Shown here: positions 54,991 to 64,000 of the stretch, in pieces
Numbering within the stretch: the stretch's first letter is position 1
How the letters are laid out: every line of letters begins with the position of its first letter
Source: Acanthosepion pharaonis
Taxonomy: Eukaryota; Mollusca; Cephalopoda; Sepiida; Sepiidae
DNA length: 64,000 nt
Assembly (NCBI GenBank): GCA_903632075.3
Contig: CAHIKZ030001813.1
Coordinates: forward strand, 6,342,501 to 6,406,500
Direction of reading: 5' to 3'
Made by a program: the position numbers and the translations under genes
Notes under the pieces: generated by a model
Databases searched by the model: none
What the model was told of the DNA's origin: nothing
What the model saw: the letters and a program-made list of their open reading frames with translations, nothing else

Positions 54991-55384
54991 TGATAAAAAG
55001 AAACATAATTATATTGTATTAGATTCTAAACGCCCAGGAAACAGCCATCCATGATTCTCCGTGGATTCTTCGCTTTGCTAGAAGTCTTTTTGAAACCATT
55101 GTTCAAGAGCAAAATTTCCATTGACACCAAAACAACAACAACAATAATAATAATTTCGTTAAAATAAATTCTATAGTCTACGTAGAAATGAACGTCTGAG
55201 GTAGGATTATCGCCTCCGGTCGTGAATGTTACTATTAAGATTAGTGTATGGGTGACCTCTTATCTCCTATAAGGAGCAGACAAAAAAAAAAAAAAAAAAA
55301 AACTTCAAAAGGAAAGTCATGAGAAGAACTGAGAGTTCGGATTTCTACATATAGTAAGTGAATTTTATTAATTATATATTTAAT

Positions 55385-55622
55385 ATATTTTCTGTTTATA
55401 CGTTATTTTTATAGGTAAAATTTATTTAAGTGAATGCACTGTTTTTTTAATTAAACATTATTAATTACATCTATCGGCCAGAATGTTAGAGAAATTTTGT
55501 AGGAAACATGCGTTCTCCGGCAGAAATCGAACTTTTATTCCCATACGGAAACTGTCATTTAATCTGACGTGCTGTACCATTTGGCTACAGAGAAGCGTCT
55601 GGTTAGCGAAGTCCAAATTTCC
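55385..55622 (-). repeat. tRNA-derived SINE (family 3), minus
   Basis: The reverse complement contains 'ctctgtagccaaatggtaca', 'gcacgtcagattaaatgaca', a B-box-like 'agttcgatttctgccgg' and a body with 'tctctaacattctggccgat' and 'tcacttaaataaattttacc'. It is more diverged than the 46-kb pair. Confidence 0.75.
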
Positions 55623-55695
55623 TCAAGTTAATTGATGTAGGCAGAAGTATTGAGTTTGAGGTCATGTGGGAAAATAAATGGATGAATGACGTCGT

Positions 55696-55996
55696 CGTCA
55701 GTATTGATCTCTCCAGTCACCTTCGTAATCACCATTAGACTCATCTAACTCTTTCCGAATACTCTGCATTGGGCTTAGATTGACACCCAAATACTGAAAT
55801 ATTCGTATTGGAGCTTCTGGATCGAATGCAAAACAGTACATCATGCTGTTACCAAATTTCTGTCGGAGTAAATTGCGTCATTGTGCTCTTTTTCGCACTG
55901 ACGGTGTGCAGTCGAAAAAAATAAAAAACAATGCGCATGCGCTAAATTTTAAAAAAAATATATAAAATGGGGACAATTTACCCATCGCAATCTGTA
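55696..55996 (-). mobile_element. Mariner-type transposon 5' fragment
   Basis: The reverse complement starts TA-'cagattgcgatgggtaaatt' and is colinear with 12495-12800: 'agcgcatgcgcattg', 'cgaaaaagagcacaatgacg', 'agaaatttggtaacagcatg', 'gatgagtctaatggtgatta' and 'cgaaggtgac'. Only the TIR and N-terminal coding part remain, with the frame disrupted. Confidence 0.8.
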
Positions 55997-55999
55997 GAA

Positions 56000-56620
56000 C
56001 GTTCGGGCAGTTTTTGTACACTTCATGTTCAGACAAGTTAACATTTATAGTAGCACAAGAAAAATTGAATAAGAATCTTAATCGTAGTGCCTTGTCAGTT
56101 GAATTTAATGAAACATATATAAGAAGGATTTCTACTCAAATACACAGTCTCTATATTTATGCTTCAAGTTTTAGGTTACAATTTTACACCGCGGAAGCTA
56201 AATTTGGCATACGGGTAGATTTTGATAGGTTGAAGGTCATACGTTTTGTAACATTGATGATTTTGTAGACGAAAGAATCATAAGGCTTTTTTTCCGTGTT
56301 TTGCTTTACTTTTCTTTTCTTTTAAATTCTACTGAATGTCTAACAAAGAACTGCCATTGTGGTCTTTATTTACGAAAAACGGTAACTTTTTGTATTTTTT
56401 AACTCCGAAAACATTGCAATATTCAGCTGCAAGTTTTATTTTGGTTGTTTGCTTGTTTACTTTGTATTTTACAACTTTCAAAGTAAACAAACAGAAGAAA
56501 TGCATTATTTATATTTATTTTTACTTATTACTTTTATTTATTGGCACAGAGATATTGGAGAATTTATTGATTACAAAAATAATCCATGTATAAATTTGTT
56601 GTTACTGATTCAAATTGAGA
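56000..56620. other. Unassigned AT-rich DNA
   Basis: Short open frames exist (56014-56268 and 56336-56593) but show no recognisable domain. Confidence 0.3.
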
Positions 56621-56624
56621 TTAC

Positions 56625-56790
56625 CTGGGCACCTCGACGCGGTGTAATGGTTAGCAAGTTTGTCTCGCGAGATCAATTACGAGAGAGTTCCTCACTGGGT
56701 GCCCCCTACTTTCGACCTTTATCTGAGTTGTTAAATGTTGTTCTATTTTACCAGTTTGGTGTTATTTTCTGTAAGAGCCTAGCAGTATTG
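56625..56790 (+). repeat. tRNA-derived SINE (family 2)
   Basis: 'ggcacctcgacgcggtgtaa' plus 'tggttagc', then a shortened B-box region 'gagagttcctcactgggtgc' and 'tttcgacctt'. Head matches 20608 and 61725; the B box has a deletion. Confidence 0.75.
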
Positions 56791-57099
56791 AGGTAATCCT
56801 TTTTTCGATGGATTGCGTAGAATAGCAAAAATTGGTAAATTACTTTATTTAAAAAAAAGATTATAAATATGTCCCACTTATGTTTCCATACTCTTCTTTA
56901 GTGGAACATAAACCACGACGTATTTGCAAGTTGTATACTTTGCATCAGATTATACCATCGTATTAGTTCAATATAAGATTGTAGCATCCCTCTACCACTT
57001 ATCAATGTACAATTTTGTGCAAAAAAGTGTATCAGAGAGCCTACTCAGCTTAGTAAATATTTTTCAGGAAATATCAGCTTCTAATTGGTCAATAAACAC

Positions 57100-57290
57100 A
57101 CAAGTGGGCGTTGCAATACACCCACGTACAAATATTTTTCCAGCGCGTGACAAAGTTTCCCGCCAATATGCTGCATTACTGTCACGTGATTACAATAATT
57201 ATAAATAGCAGACACGAGTTCGCTCAGTCTCTTTTACTTTTCCAAATTCCTGGGAAGATGTGATCATAAGGGTTCTCGTCTCGACCATGG
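57100..57290 (+). promoter_or_regulatory. Possible Pol II promoter region
   Basis: 'attggtcaat' (inverted CCAAT, ~57085-57095), GC-box-like 'gtgggcgtt' (~57103), 'gtcacgtgat' (E-box, 57181-57190) and 'attataaatag' (TATA-like, ~57199-57209) are ordered as in a core promoter. About 80 bp further, 'cgaccatggg' (57283-57292) is a good Kozak start. Spacing is plausible, but the downstream frame is only 67 codons and unrecognised. It might be a retroelement LTR. Confidence 0.3.
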
Positions 57291-57487
57291 GCGGTCAGAC
57301 GTTAAAAGCATATTCACGCATGTACATACGTGCAAACTTTTCCAGACTACATTACAGAACATTTCCAAACAAGCAACAAGAACTTTTCTCTTTGAAACAT
57401 TCTTTTAAAACTACAGTTTATTCAGCATTTCTCAGCTTTGTAATTAATTCAACTTTTCTGAGTTCAGATAAAATATTCACACTCTAA
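57287..57487 (+). CDS. Small unrecognised open frame after promoter-like region
   Basis: The ATG at 57287 sits in 'accatggg', a strong start context, and opens 66 codons beginning MGGQTLKAYSRMYIRANF to a stop at 57487. The product is basic in its N-terminal half with aromatic residues and has no domain I recognise. It could be a first exon, a leader of an LTR element, or a chance frame. The case rests on the start context and upstream TATA-like motif only. Confidence 0.2.
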   Translation: MGGQTLKAYSRMYIRANFSRLHYRTFPNKQQELFSLKHSFKTTVYSAFLSFVINSTFLSSDKIFTL

Positions 57488-57489
57488 GG

Positions 57490-58770
57490 GACATAAAACC
57501 TACAGATCTTTAATTTCTAAGCATGCACATCAATACACAAAATGAATATAAATGTTATGTTTTTAAAACCGTTTTTTTCCTTCTTGTATTTCATGTTTTG
57601 TGGCGTTTTACGTCAAATATAAATTGTGTGGTCATGTTATTCACGCAGCCATAAACAGACATCTACAAACCATCCATTCCTATCAATATTGCTAAAATAT
57701 ATTTCGCATATAAAATAATATAAAATCTACAACATACATTTAAAACATAATAAACAGCAGAAATTTAACACGTTTTTCTTATTAAGGATGTTTTTTTGAA
57801 AACTGATATACCCAATCTTTTAAAGCAAACAAAATCCGGAAACTATATAAAAATCAAAGCCTTTGATTTAATCTTCAAGCCTCGAATCATGTTCGGATGT
57901 TTTAACTTGAACAACATCCTCGCAAATTCCGCTAATTAAGCATTGTGTCAATGTCGGGCCTGGCGATGGTAGATTCAACAAAACAGAGTCTTCGATCTTT
58001 TTAAGTTTCATAGCCATAACTGCTTTCCTACCTAGTCAAACGAAAAAGCGGCCACCGTATAAACCAAAAGTCCAAACCAGCCACACACTTTGATACAATG
58101 ATTGGCCTGCCTTTGAAAAACATTAACGTCTATAGCTCTCATTTTTTGCTCAATTACTTTGTATTAATTGTGTCTATTCTCTTTCACTTTGGCAATATTT
58201 TATTGTCTACATTACAGTACACTGAATATCCAAAAATATGAGAAAATAGCTACAATAAAAAGTGGAAATTATCTTTGAACCATAAGCTGAATTTTAAGAT
58301 TGCTTTTGTCGCCTGTTGATGTTATAATTAAACTTTAACGTTGTATCTCAAGAGAAAATGATTTAATCTGTTCATTTGTGATTAAATAATCAGCTTAATA
58401 AATAGCTTACAGTAGAGAAAAAAAAACCCAAACCTTTCTCTGCTGTTCATTGTCGGCTATCGGCGTGCCAATTGACTAGTTACGTGTCCCAACTTGCGGA
58501 TGTGTTTACATTTGCTATTTATTCATAATTTTATATGATTTGTTAGAAAATATATTTGAAAAATAATTATTACGCATTCAACGCGTAACCACTTATGGAT
58601 TGGTTGCTCATTCAGGGAGGAATTTTAGCGCCATTTGACACGAATTAACGAATATTAAGTCACTGATGATGTTTGAAATTTTAAGATGAACTGGCTCATA
58701 AAATAAAGATCTATACAGAATTTATTTTACTTTGTTTTTTACAGTGTTTTTTTTTTCAAAACGTTGTTAC
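57490..58770. other. Unassigned AT-rich DNA
   Basis: No coding or repeat signals recognised. Confidence 0.3.
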
Positions 58771-58781
58771 AGAGACAAGTT

Positions 58782-58960
58782 GGAGTAATGGAAAGTGGCT
58801 CGGATTGAGGAATTGGAGAGCGGAGTTCGAATTCCAGTCAGATTCATTAAATTCACTTACGCGCTAATCCCCTTGCGAAAAATGAATCCATGGGCAAATA
58901 GTAAGATAGGCGGGATCCTAGAGCATTGAGTGGCAACCAGTCTAGGAGAAGGACAATGCA
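58782..58960 (+). repeat. tRNA-derived SINE (family 1)
   Basis: 'ttggagtaatggaaagtggc', 'gcggagttcgaattccagtc' and 'ttcacttacgcgctaatccc' match the copy at 3366. The C-rich part is deleted and the tail diverges after 'gagtggcaaccag'. Confidence 0.8.
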
Positions 58961-59184
58961 TTCAAAACGTAGTTGCTCCCTTCTCCCGAGCTATTGGGAG
59001 ACATCAGGTCAGACGGTATCATATAGCCTTGAGTAGCTGTTGTGACCAAGTAAATGGTAAAAGAAATGACAAAACAAGTGATGCAGATTATCATATATTA
59101 AACAGTAAGTACAACAGAAGAGTATTAAACGACTAGTGAGTGTGTGTCGGTTGACTCAGCGTTCAATCTATTCGACTGTTAATA

Positions 59185-60425
59185 TTTAACAGCATCCCCC
59201 CACGAGGGATGTATGTGGCACAAGGCCAAGATTATCGTGGGTTCTCCGAGCACGTAGGCCAGGCATAAAATATTCCCTTAGAATCCATATAAACGGGTTC
59301 AGGTTCTGTCTACCTCCCCGGACGAAACTTTGCCCTTCGGCAAAGCCTCGTCCGTGTTCCTCTCTGTCAAAGACAGAGTTCAACAGCACAGTTCGACCAG
59401 ATCTGTTCGACTGTTATATTTAACAGCCCCCCCACTCCACACACCCACGAGTGATTTATGAGGCTCAAGGCTAAGTTTAACGTAGGTTCCTCGAGCTCGT
59501 ATGCTCGGCCAAAAGTATTCCCTTAGAACCCATATAAACGGGTTCAGGGCCTGTCTACCTCCCCGGACGAAACTTTGCTCTTCGGCCAAGCCTCATCCGG
59601 GTTCCTCTCTACTCGAAGCAGAGAGTTCGACAGTTGAACAATCTGTTCGACTGTTCATATTTAACAGCCCCACCCCCGCCACGAGTGATGTATGTGGCAC
59701 AAGGCAGAGTTTACCGTGAGTTTTCCGTGAGTTTTCCGAACCCGTAGGCTCAGCCAAAAATATTCCCTCAGAAGCCGCATAAATGGGTTCAGGGCCTGTC
59801 TACCTTCCCGGACGAAACTTTGCTCTTTGGCAAAGCCTCGTCCGAGTTCCTCTCTGCTCGAGGCAAAGAGTATGAACAATCTGGTCGACTTTAAATATTT
59901 AACAGTCTTACCCACTACGAGGGATGTATGTGGCACAAGGCCGAATTTAACGTGGGTTCTCCGAGCCCGTAGGCTCGGCCAAAAATATTCCCTTAAAACT
60001 CGTATAAACAAGTTCAGGCTCTGGCTACCTCCCCGGACGAAACTTTACCCTTCGACAAAGCCTCGTCCGGGTTCCTCATTGCTCAAGGCAGATAGTTCAA
60101 CGAGGGTGTACTTGGCACAAGGTCGGTTTATTGTAGGTACTCCTCGTCCTCCCCGGATGAAACCTTGCTCCTCGGCAAAGCTTCGTCCGGGTTCCTCTCT
60201 GCCTAGACAGAGAGTTAAACAGAAATGAAAAGTTTGGTCGACAGTTATGTTTAACAGTCCCCCCACAAGGAATGTATGTGAGACAAGGCCGAGTTTAACG
60301 TGGGTTTCTCCGAGCCCGTAGGCTCGGACAAAAATATTCCCTTTGAACCCGCCTAGACGGGTTCAGGGCCTGTCTACCTCCCCGGATGAAACGTTGCCCT
60401 TCGGCAAAGCCTCGTCCGGGTACTA
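59185..60425. repeat. Satellite array B: ~235-bp units of chained hairpins
   Basis: Units start near 59190, 59425, 59665, 59905, 60100 (a ~145-bp deleted unit) and 60253. Shared with array A: 'tgtggcacaaggccgagttt', 'gagcccgtaggctcgg', and the 'ctacctccccggacgaaac' block with its hairpin. Per unit: H1 CGAGCC/GGCTCG, H2 GAACCC-atataaac-GGGTTC, H3 nested CGGACGA..CTTTGCC-cttc-GGCAAAG..TCGTCCG (59319-59354), H4 CTCTCTG...CAGAGAG, and a TTCGACTGTT-type inverted repeat at the unit border. Units within B differ by ~10% or more, so the array is not freshly amplified. Confidence 0.9.
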
Positions 60426-60439
60426 ATCTTATAGAAGGC

Positions 60440-60640
60440 GGAAGAGTCCAACATAGCCTCTTTAGAGGATGGGAAAACAATAGTAGCAACCAGACTAGAA
60501 GAAAACCTATGAATTCAAAATATACTTACGGTCGCGTTCTCCCTCCACCCCAGCTATGGGCAAATTGCAGGAGAAAATGCATTCTCTAGTCTTGGTTTGG
60601 GCTCCGTCAGGTTATATTAGAAATACTATTGCGGCTACAG
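60440..60640. other. SINE-body-like debris
   Basis: 'agtagcaaccagactagaag', 'gcgttctccctccaccccag' and 'ctatgggcaaattgcagg' echo the family 1 SINE tail but in altered order. Confidence 0.4.
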
Positions 60641-60810
60641 TCCATGTAGTAACCCTACGACCCTAATGGTTTGCGGGACTAGTGATCGTGTATGAACTAT
60701 ACTGGTAACCGCTTCCATACAGGAAACATTTGGTCTTCATTGATCGAACGGTTCTCTTCGTTGAGATTTATAACATCTTTTTCTGGAAACAGTTTTTGAA
60801 GAAAATGGCC

Positions 60811-60930
60811 GTCCTGGGTATGACGATAAACTATATCCACGTTCTGGGCAAGTCGATAAACTACATCTGCGTCCTGGGTAAGAAGATAAACTACATCAGC
60901 GCCCTGGATAAGACGATAAACTACATATGA
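60811..60930. repeat. 30-bp minisatellite, four units
   Basis: Units start exactly at 60811, 60841, 60871 and 60901 with consensus 'gtcctgggtaagacgataaa' + 'ctacatc.gc'. Ten codons per unit keep a frame open (VLGK.INYI. repeats), ending in TGA at the last unit. Both strands stay open. Whether it is coding is unknown. Confidence 0.95.
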
Positions 60931-61029
60931 TAACAAGGCCTCTAATCAAGGGGTTTTGAGGCGCGTTGAACTAGTTCTTAATTGCTGGTGTTCCTAGATC
61001 CACCCTGACCAGGGGTGGTAGCACCTGCT

Positions 61030-61250
61030 AGGATCCAAGTTATGGGTAAATACTTATCCCCCAAAGCGCGGTCAAAACATGTAAAAATAGGTTTTAATAA
61101 GAGCAATGCATTTTTGCAAAAAATATTACCATCAGTAAATTTTCGAAGAAAAATTATTACTAGCAATAAGTTTTTGAGAAAAATATTAGCAGAAATACGT
61201 TTTTTTTTTAAAAAAAATACCGTCAATAAAAATCTTGTCGGCATTAAATA
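61030..61250. repeat. Degenerate ~31-bp A/T-rich tandem repeat
   Basis: The words 'atttttgcaaaaaatatta', 'attttcgaagaaaaattatt', 'gtttttgagaaaaatattag' and 'cgttttttttttaaaaaaaa' recur at similar spacing between 61108 and 61220, giving a repeating (N)KFL(R/Q)KI(L/I) pattern in one frame. Confidence 0.6.
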
Positions 61251-61487
61251 ACCCATTGAGATTGATATATCGTAAAACAAACCAAACTAAGAAATTGGAT
61301 TTCTTTAGGCCCCTGATATCACTGTTTCTAGTGTGGACGAGAGCGTGCAAAAATAAACCCTATTTATAGTTGTGTAGCAAGCTATCGCCTTGTTTATCTT
61401 CTAGAGACATACGTTAGCCATTATTCCAGCTGTTACTTCTATGTGTGGTTTTGTTAGTTGGAAAATCTCTTTAGTTGAGATTTTGTA

Positions 61488-61724
61488 GTGCCTGTCTATA
61501 GCGAGAGACTATCATACAAATTACAAATTGGAGATACGAAAATCAAACAAGTACAGCAATTTAAATATCTGGGAAGTGTTTTAGCAGATGATGAAAAGTG
61601 GGACACTGAAATCCGAATACGCATTGTCATAGTGAAAGATACCTTCCAAAAGCTAAGGAGAGTATTAAGAAAGAGGAAAAGTTCGTTAGAAACACAAAAA
61701 GAATGGTGTTATATAATACCAGTT
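61488..61724 (+). pseudogene. LINE family B, RT C-terminal part (left of SINE)
   Basis: Open frame 'LQIGDTKIKQVQQFKYLGSV' (61518-61577), 'LADDEKWDTEIRIRIVIVKD' and 'TFQKLRRVLRKRKSSLETQK' to 61700. This is the conserved region after RT motif C in YADD-type elements ('..i.qv..FkYLGs.lt.Dg....EI..Ri..ak..f..l...l'). The coding frame is intact up to the SINE insertion, with the element's 5' part missing. Confidence 0.9.
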
Positions 61725-61861
61725 TGGGCACCTCGAGGCGGTGTAATGGTTAGCAAGCTTGGCTCGCTAGAACAATTACGACTGAGTAGTGAGTTCGATC
61801 CTCACTGGGTGATCCCTTATTTCGGCCTTGTGCCACATCTAAGCTACACTTGGAAAATCAC
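61725..61861 (+). repeat. tRNA-derived SINE (family 2) with 15-bp target duplication
   Basis: Head 'gggcacctcgaggcggtgta' + 'atggttagcaagc', B box 'gtgagttcgatcctcactgg', body 'tttcggccttgtgccacatc'. It is bounded by the direct repeat 'tatataataccagtt' at 61710-61724 and 61862-61876. The insertion splits the LINE reading frame. Confidence 0.95.
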
Positions 61862-61876
61862 TATATAATACCAGTT

Positions 61877-62180
61877 CTCCTATTTGGCAGTGAATTTTGG
61901 ACAATCTACTCATATATGAAGTAGAGGCTTCAGGCAAAAAAAAAAGAAAAAAAAAGTGGCTCTACAGTAGGATCCTGAGAATACTCTGAACCATGTGAGA
62001 AACGACATTTTAGAGAAAATGTAAAGAAGAATGACAAATACTTAACACCAGAAAATGGAAAAGATGGGTTATTAAAATTTGATACCCACAAGACAGACTG
62101 AAGGCAAGATGGACAGAGGAAATCAGCGCATAACCTAGCGCGGTCACTTGTAAATGGCTGACAGGGCAACGCATCCTCAA
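61877..62180 (+). pseudogene. LINE family B C-terminus (right of SINE)
   Basis: Resumes after the target duplication with 'LLFGSEFWTIYSYMK' (near 61880-61920, normally LLYGsEcWt....), then decayed counterparts of the '..r.LG.v.R' tail ('gacagactgaaggcaagatg', 'gacagaggaaatcagcgcat'). An A-rich run at 61937-61955 and stops disrupt it. Confidence 0.8.
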
Positions 62181-62283
62181 TTACGATGAACGGATGTACT
62201 GTCCTGAGCACCCATTGAGACTTGAATACACCCTACGCTTCAAGTGGAAAATGTTTCGCTAAAGAATGGTCGGTCCCTTTATA

Positions 62284-62384
62284 GTGATTTTCTAAGCGAT
62301 GCTTAGATGTGGCACAAGGCCGGAAGTATGGAGTACCCAGTGAGGATTGAACTCTCTACACAGTCGTAATTGTTCTAGCGAAAC
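62284..62384 (-). repeat. tRNA-derived SINE (family 2), minus, 18-bp target duplication
   Basis: The reverse complement has 'gctagaacaattacgactgt', a B-box-like 'gagttcaatcctcactggg' and 'ttccggccttgtgccacatc'. The 18-bp direct repeat 'atggtcggtccctttata' flanks it at 62266-62283 and 62385-62402. The 5' part of the tRNA-like head is truncated. Confidence 0.9.
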
Positions 62385-62429
62385 ATGGTCGGTCCCTTTA
62401 TATCACTCCAGTAAGGACCTGACTCCTCG

Positions 62430-62925
62430 TGCTATCCTGTATTAGACTATACCGTTGCCGTAGAAGTCCAGGCGTTGCGGTGTCTTCACTTTTCAGTTTC
62501 GATCGAATTCAAAAGCGTCTCCGCGTCCGTGTGGGTGATGAATTATTTCCCACCTTACAGTCCCTTTCCTGACAGACGAAACTACGTATGTCTCTCGCAG
62601 TTCTATTTCTATGGAAAGTCTTCAGACGAACAACATTCTTTAGTCCTACCAGTTCGAACCTTCATGGCTAAGACCGCACATTGTAGCGAACCTCTCTCGT
62701 TTCCTTTGTATTCCCCTGGTGAGATGTAATTTCTACTCCAGCAGCTTCTTCTCACTAACCGCTGCTTTGTGGAACCGACTTCCAAGCGGATGCTTCCCTG
62801 ATCACTAAAAGCTTAACCTCTTCATGTCGACGGTTAACCGTTATCTTCCTCGCATATCTGTGCCTCTTGCTATGTGACACTCTACCTCGAGTGGCTATTT
62901 GTACAGAGTGAAAATCATTGTAAAA
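62430..62925 (+). pseudogene. LINE family A RT C-terminus
   Basis: Blocks across frames: 'SFDRIQKRLRVRVGDELF' (about 62498-62551), 'PDRRNYVCLSQFYFYGKSSD' (62571-62630), 'EQHSLVLPVRTFMAKTAHCS', then the FFlTa.LWNRLP counterpart 'cactaaccgctgctttgtgg' (62752-62771) and the YNLNLF...VNRYLS counterpart to ~62855. After the coding end, 'cctcgagtggctatttg' matches the post-coding text of copies at 17890 and 51060. At least three frameshifts. Confidence 0.8.
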
Positions 62926-62929
62926 AAAG

Positions 62930-64000
62930 TAGACAAAACAAAAAGAAAAAAAATTACTAAGAGCGACAAAGGACAGAGAATTGTGGAGAGCCATGATTAC
63001 GGCACATGGACACGGTTTATAGATCTAAGGAAAGTGTTACTTCTAACCTTTCTGGATGAGCCGGACAATATCCACGAGAGACCAGATCTGACGAGGCTAT
63101 TTAGGAAAATGTCTCTTCTAAAGTTCTCTAGCCTTTTACGCTGGACAAACATAGCCTCAGCTTGCTTTTAATATCCTTACGATCATAAAACTGCTACTTA
63201 CGTAAATATTTAACTTACTTTGCGGTGTTTAATCAATTGCAGTCTTGCCATTTTTCCCACGGTTTATTTTATTGCATCAAGATTTATTTTATTGCCGGCT
63301 AATTCGTGGTCAAATTTCCAAGGAGGCGATTCGCAGTCAACGTTACTTTCGAGTTATTTTGAGTACTGAACAAAACGAAGTACAAAGCTTTCACTTCAGT
63401 GCAAACATCGATCAGGTGCATTTAAGCTATAATATATTTTGTCATAAAGAAAAACAGAAATTACACGTTAGGCATGCATCTGCCCATATAAACACTGTAA
63501 ATGAAGACTGTAAAAGGGAATTTAATCTTAGATCGAGGGTTACTTTTAAACCATTCAGTCATTGGACAGAATGGCCGCAGAGAAAATAAAACGCCCAGAA
63601 CTACACTTTCGCATTTGGTGAATAATTCATTACGCGGGTATATTCATCACTCAGTTTTCTTTTTTAAGGTTAACATTAATTTCAGTTAATGATTTTAAAC
63701 AAAAACTTACATGACAATAATTGATACATATATTTTTGTTGTCCCTTAGAATTAAAAGCTATAGGCAAATGATGCTTTTAGTTTACAAAGAAATAAAAAA
63801 AAAAAATTAAAAAAAAAATCGATAATTTTAATGTAAAAAGTACGTGTATGTAAAAAGTTATGAATTTAAAAAAAAAAATTAATTGTGACCAGATATCAGC
63901 ACGTGCGTTCGGCAGACTATGACAGAAAACGAATCCTAGGACAAATGACAGTAATCGATGCCACTTTTGGCGCCAAATGCATATGTACAAGGTTGGAATT
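62930..64000. other. Unassigned DNA at window end
   Basis: 62985-63110 echoes the unclassified repeat ('gagaccagatctgacgaggc'). An open stretch at 63245-63589 has no in-frame ATG at its start and no recognisable domain. The rest is AT-rich with A-runs. Confidence 0.35.

Noticed and set aside
59319..59354. Hammerhead ribozyme in the hairpin-rich satellite
   Set aside because: A 'cgaaac' next to a stem is suggestive, but there is no CUGAUGA core, and array A lacks GAAA at that place.
63245..63589. 114-codon open frame near the window end
   Set aside because: It does not begin with ATG, shows no known motif, and lies in unassigned AT-rich DNA.

Overview
The window is repeat-rich, AT-rich animal DNA with no host gene I can support. 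Evidence that it is metazoan nuclear DNA: Pol III-derived SINEs with tRNA-like or 5S rRNA-like heads, several kinds of decayed non-LTR retrotransposon, four Penelope-like element (PLE) pieces, Tc1/mariner remnants, a non-autonomous Helitron, two satellite families and many long (TA)n tracts. This mix suits a mollusc, and a cephalopod is a reasonable guess, but no sequence in the window proves the taxon.

Layout. 0-5 kb: an inverted SINE-like duplication, a PLE C-terminus, tRNA-derived SINE copies and a four-unit ~232-bp satellite array (array A). 5-10 kb: LINE tails, a (TA)n-bounded repeat, a 5S-derived SINE and a Helitron with a long internal hairpin. 10-20 kb: a long unassigned stretch, two internally deleted mariner-type elements, PLE 3' debris, a short GC-rich CpG-rich island, a second copy of the (TA)n-bounded repeat and a LINE. 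20-31 kb: a LINE nested in a LINE, unassigned DNA, 5S-SINE copies, a near-perfect 280-bp palindrome, a LINE split by a SINE, and a PLE. 32.2-40.4 kb: an 8.2-kb tandem array of a ~434-bp satellite, homogeneous in the middle and scrambled at both edges. 40-47 kb: LINE, 5S-SINE and mariner fragments, a long PLE remnant and a palindromic SINE pair. 47-55 kb: A-rich DNA, LINE, local duplications and a head-to-head inverted duplication of a retroelement endonuclease-like C-terminal domain. 55-64 kb: SINEs, a mariner end, a second hairpin-rich satellite array (array B, homologous to A), a 30-bp minisatellite, and a LINE interrupted by a SINE with a clean target-site duplication.

No gene network is visible. 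The elements are parasitic and almost all broken by stops and frameshifts. The most interesting structures are the satellite built from a chain of conserved hairpins (arrays A and B, with pair-preserving substitutions), the 434-bp satellite, the composite 5S/tRNA-like SINE, and several large inverted duplications that would fold into long double-stranded RNA if transcribed.
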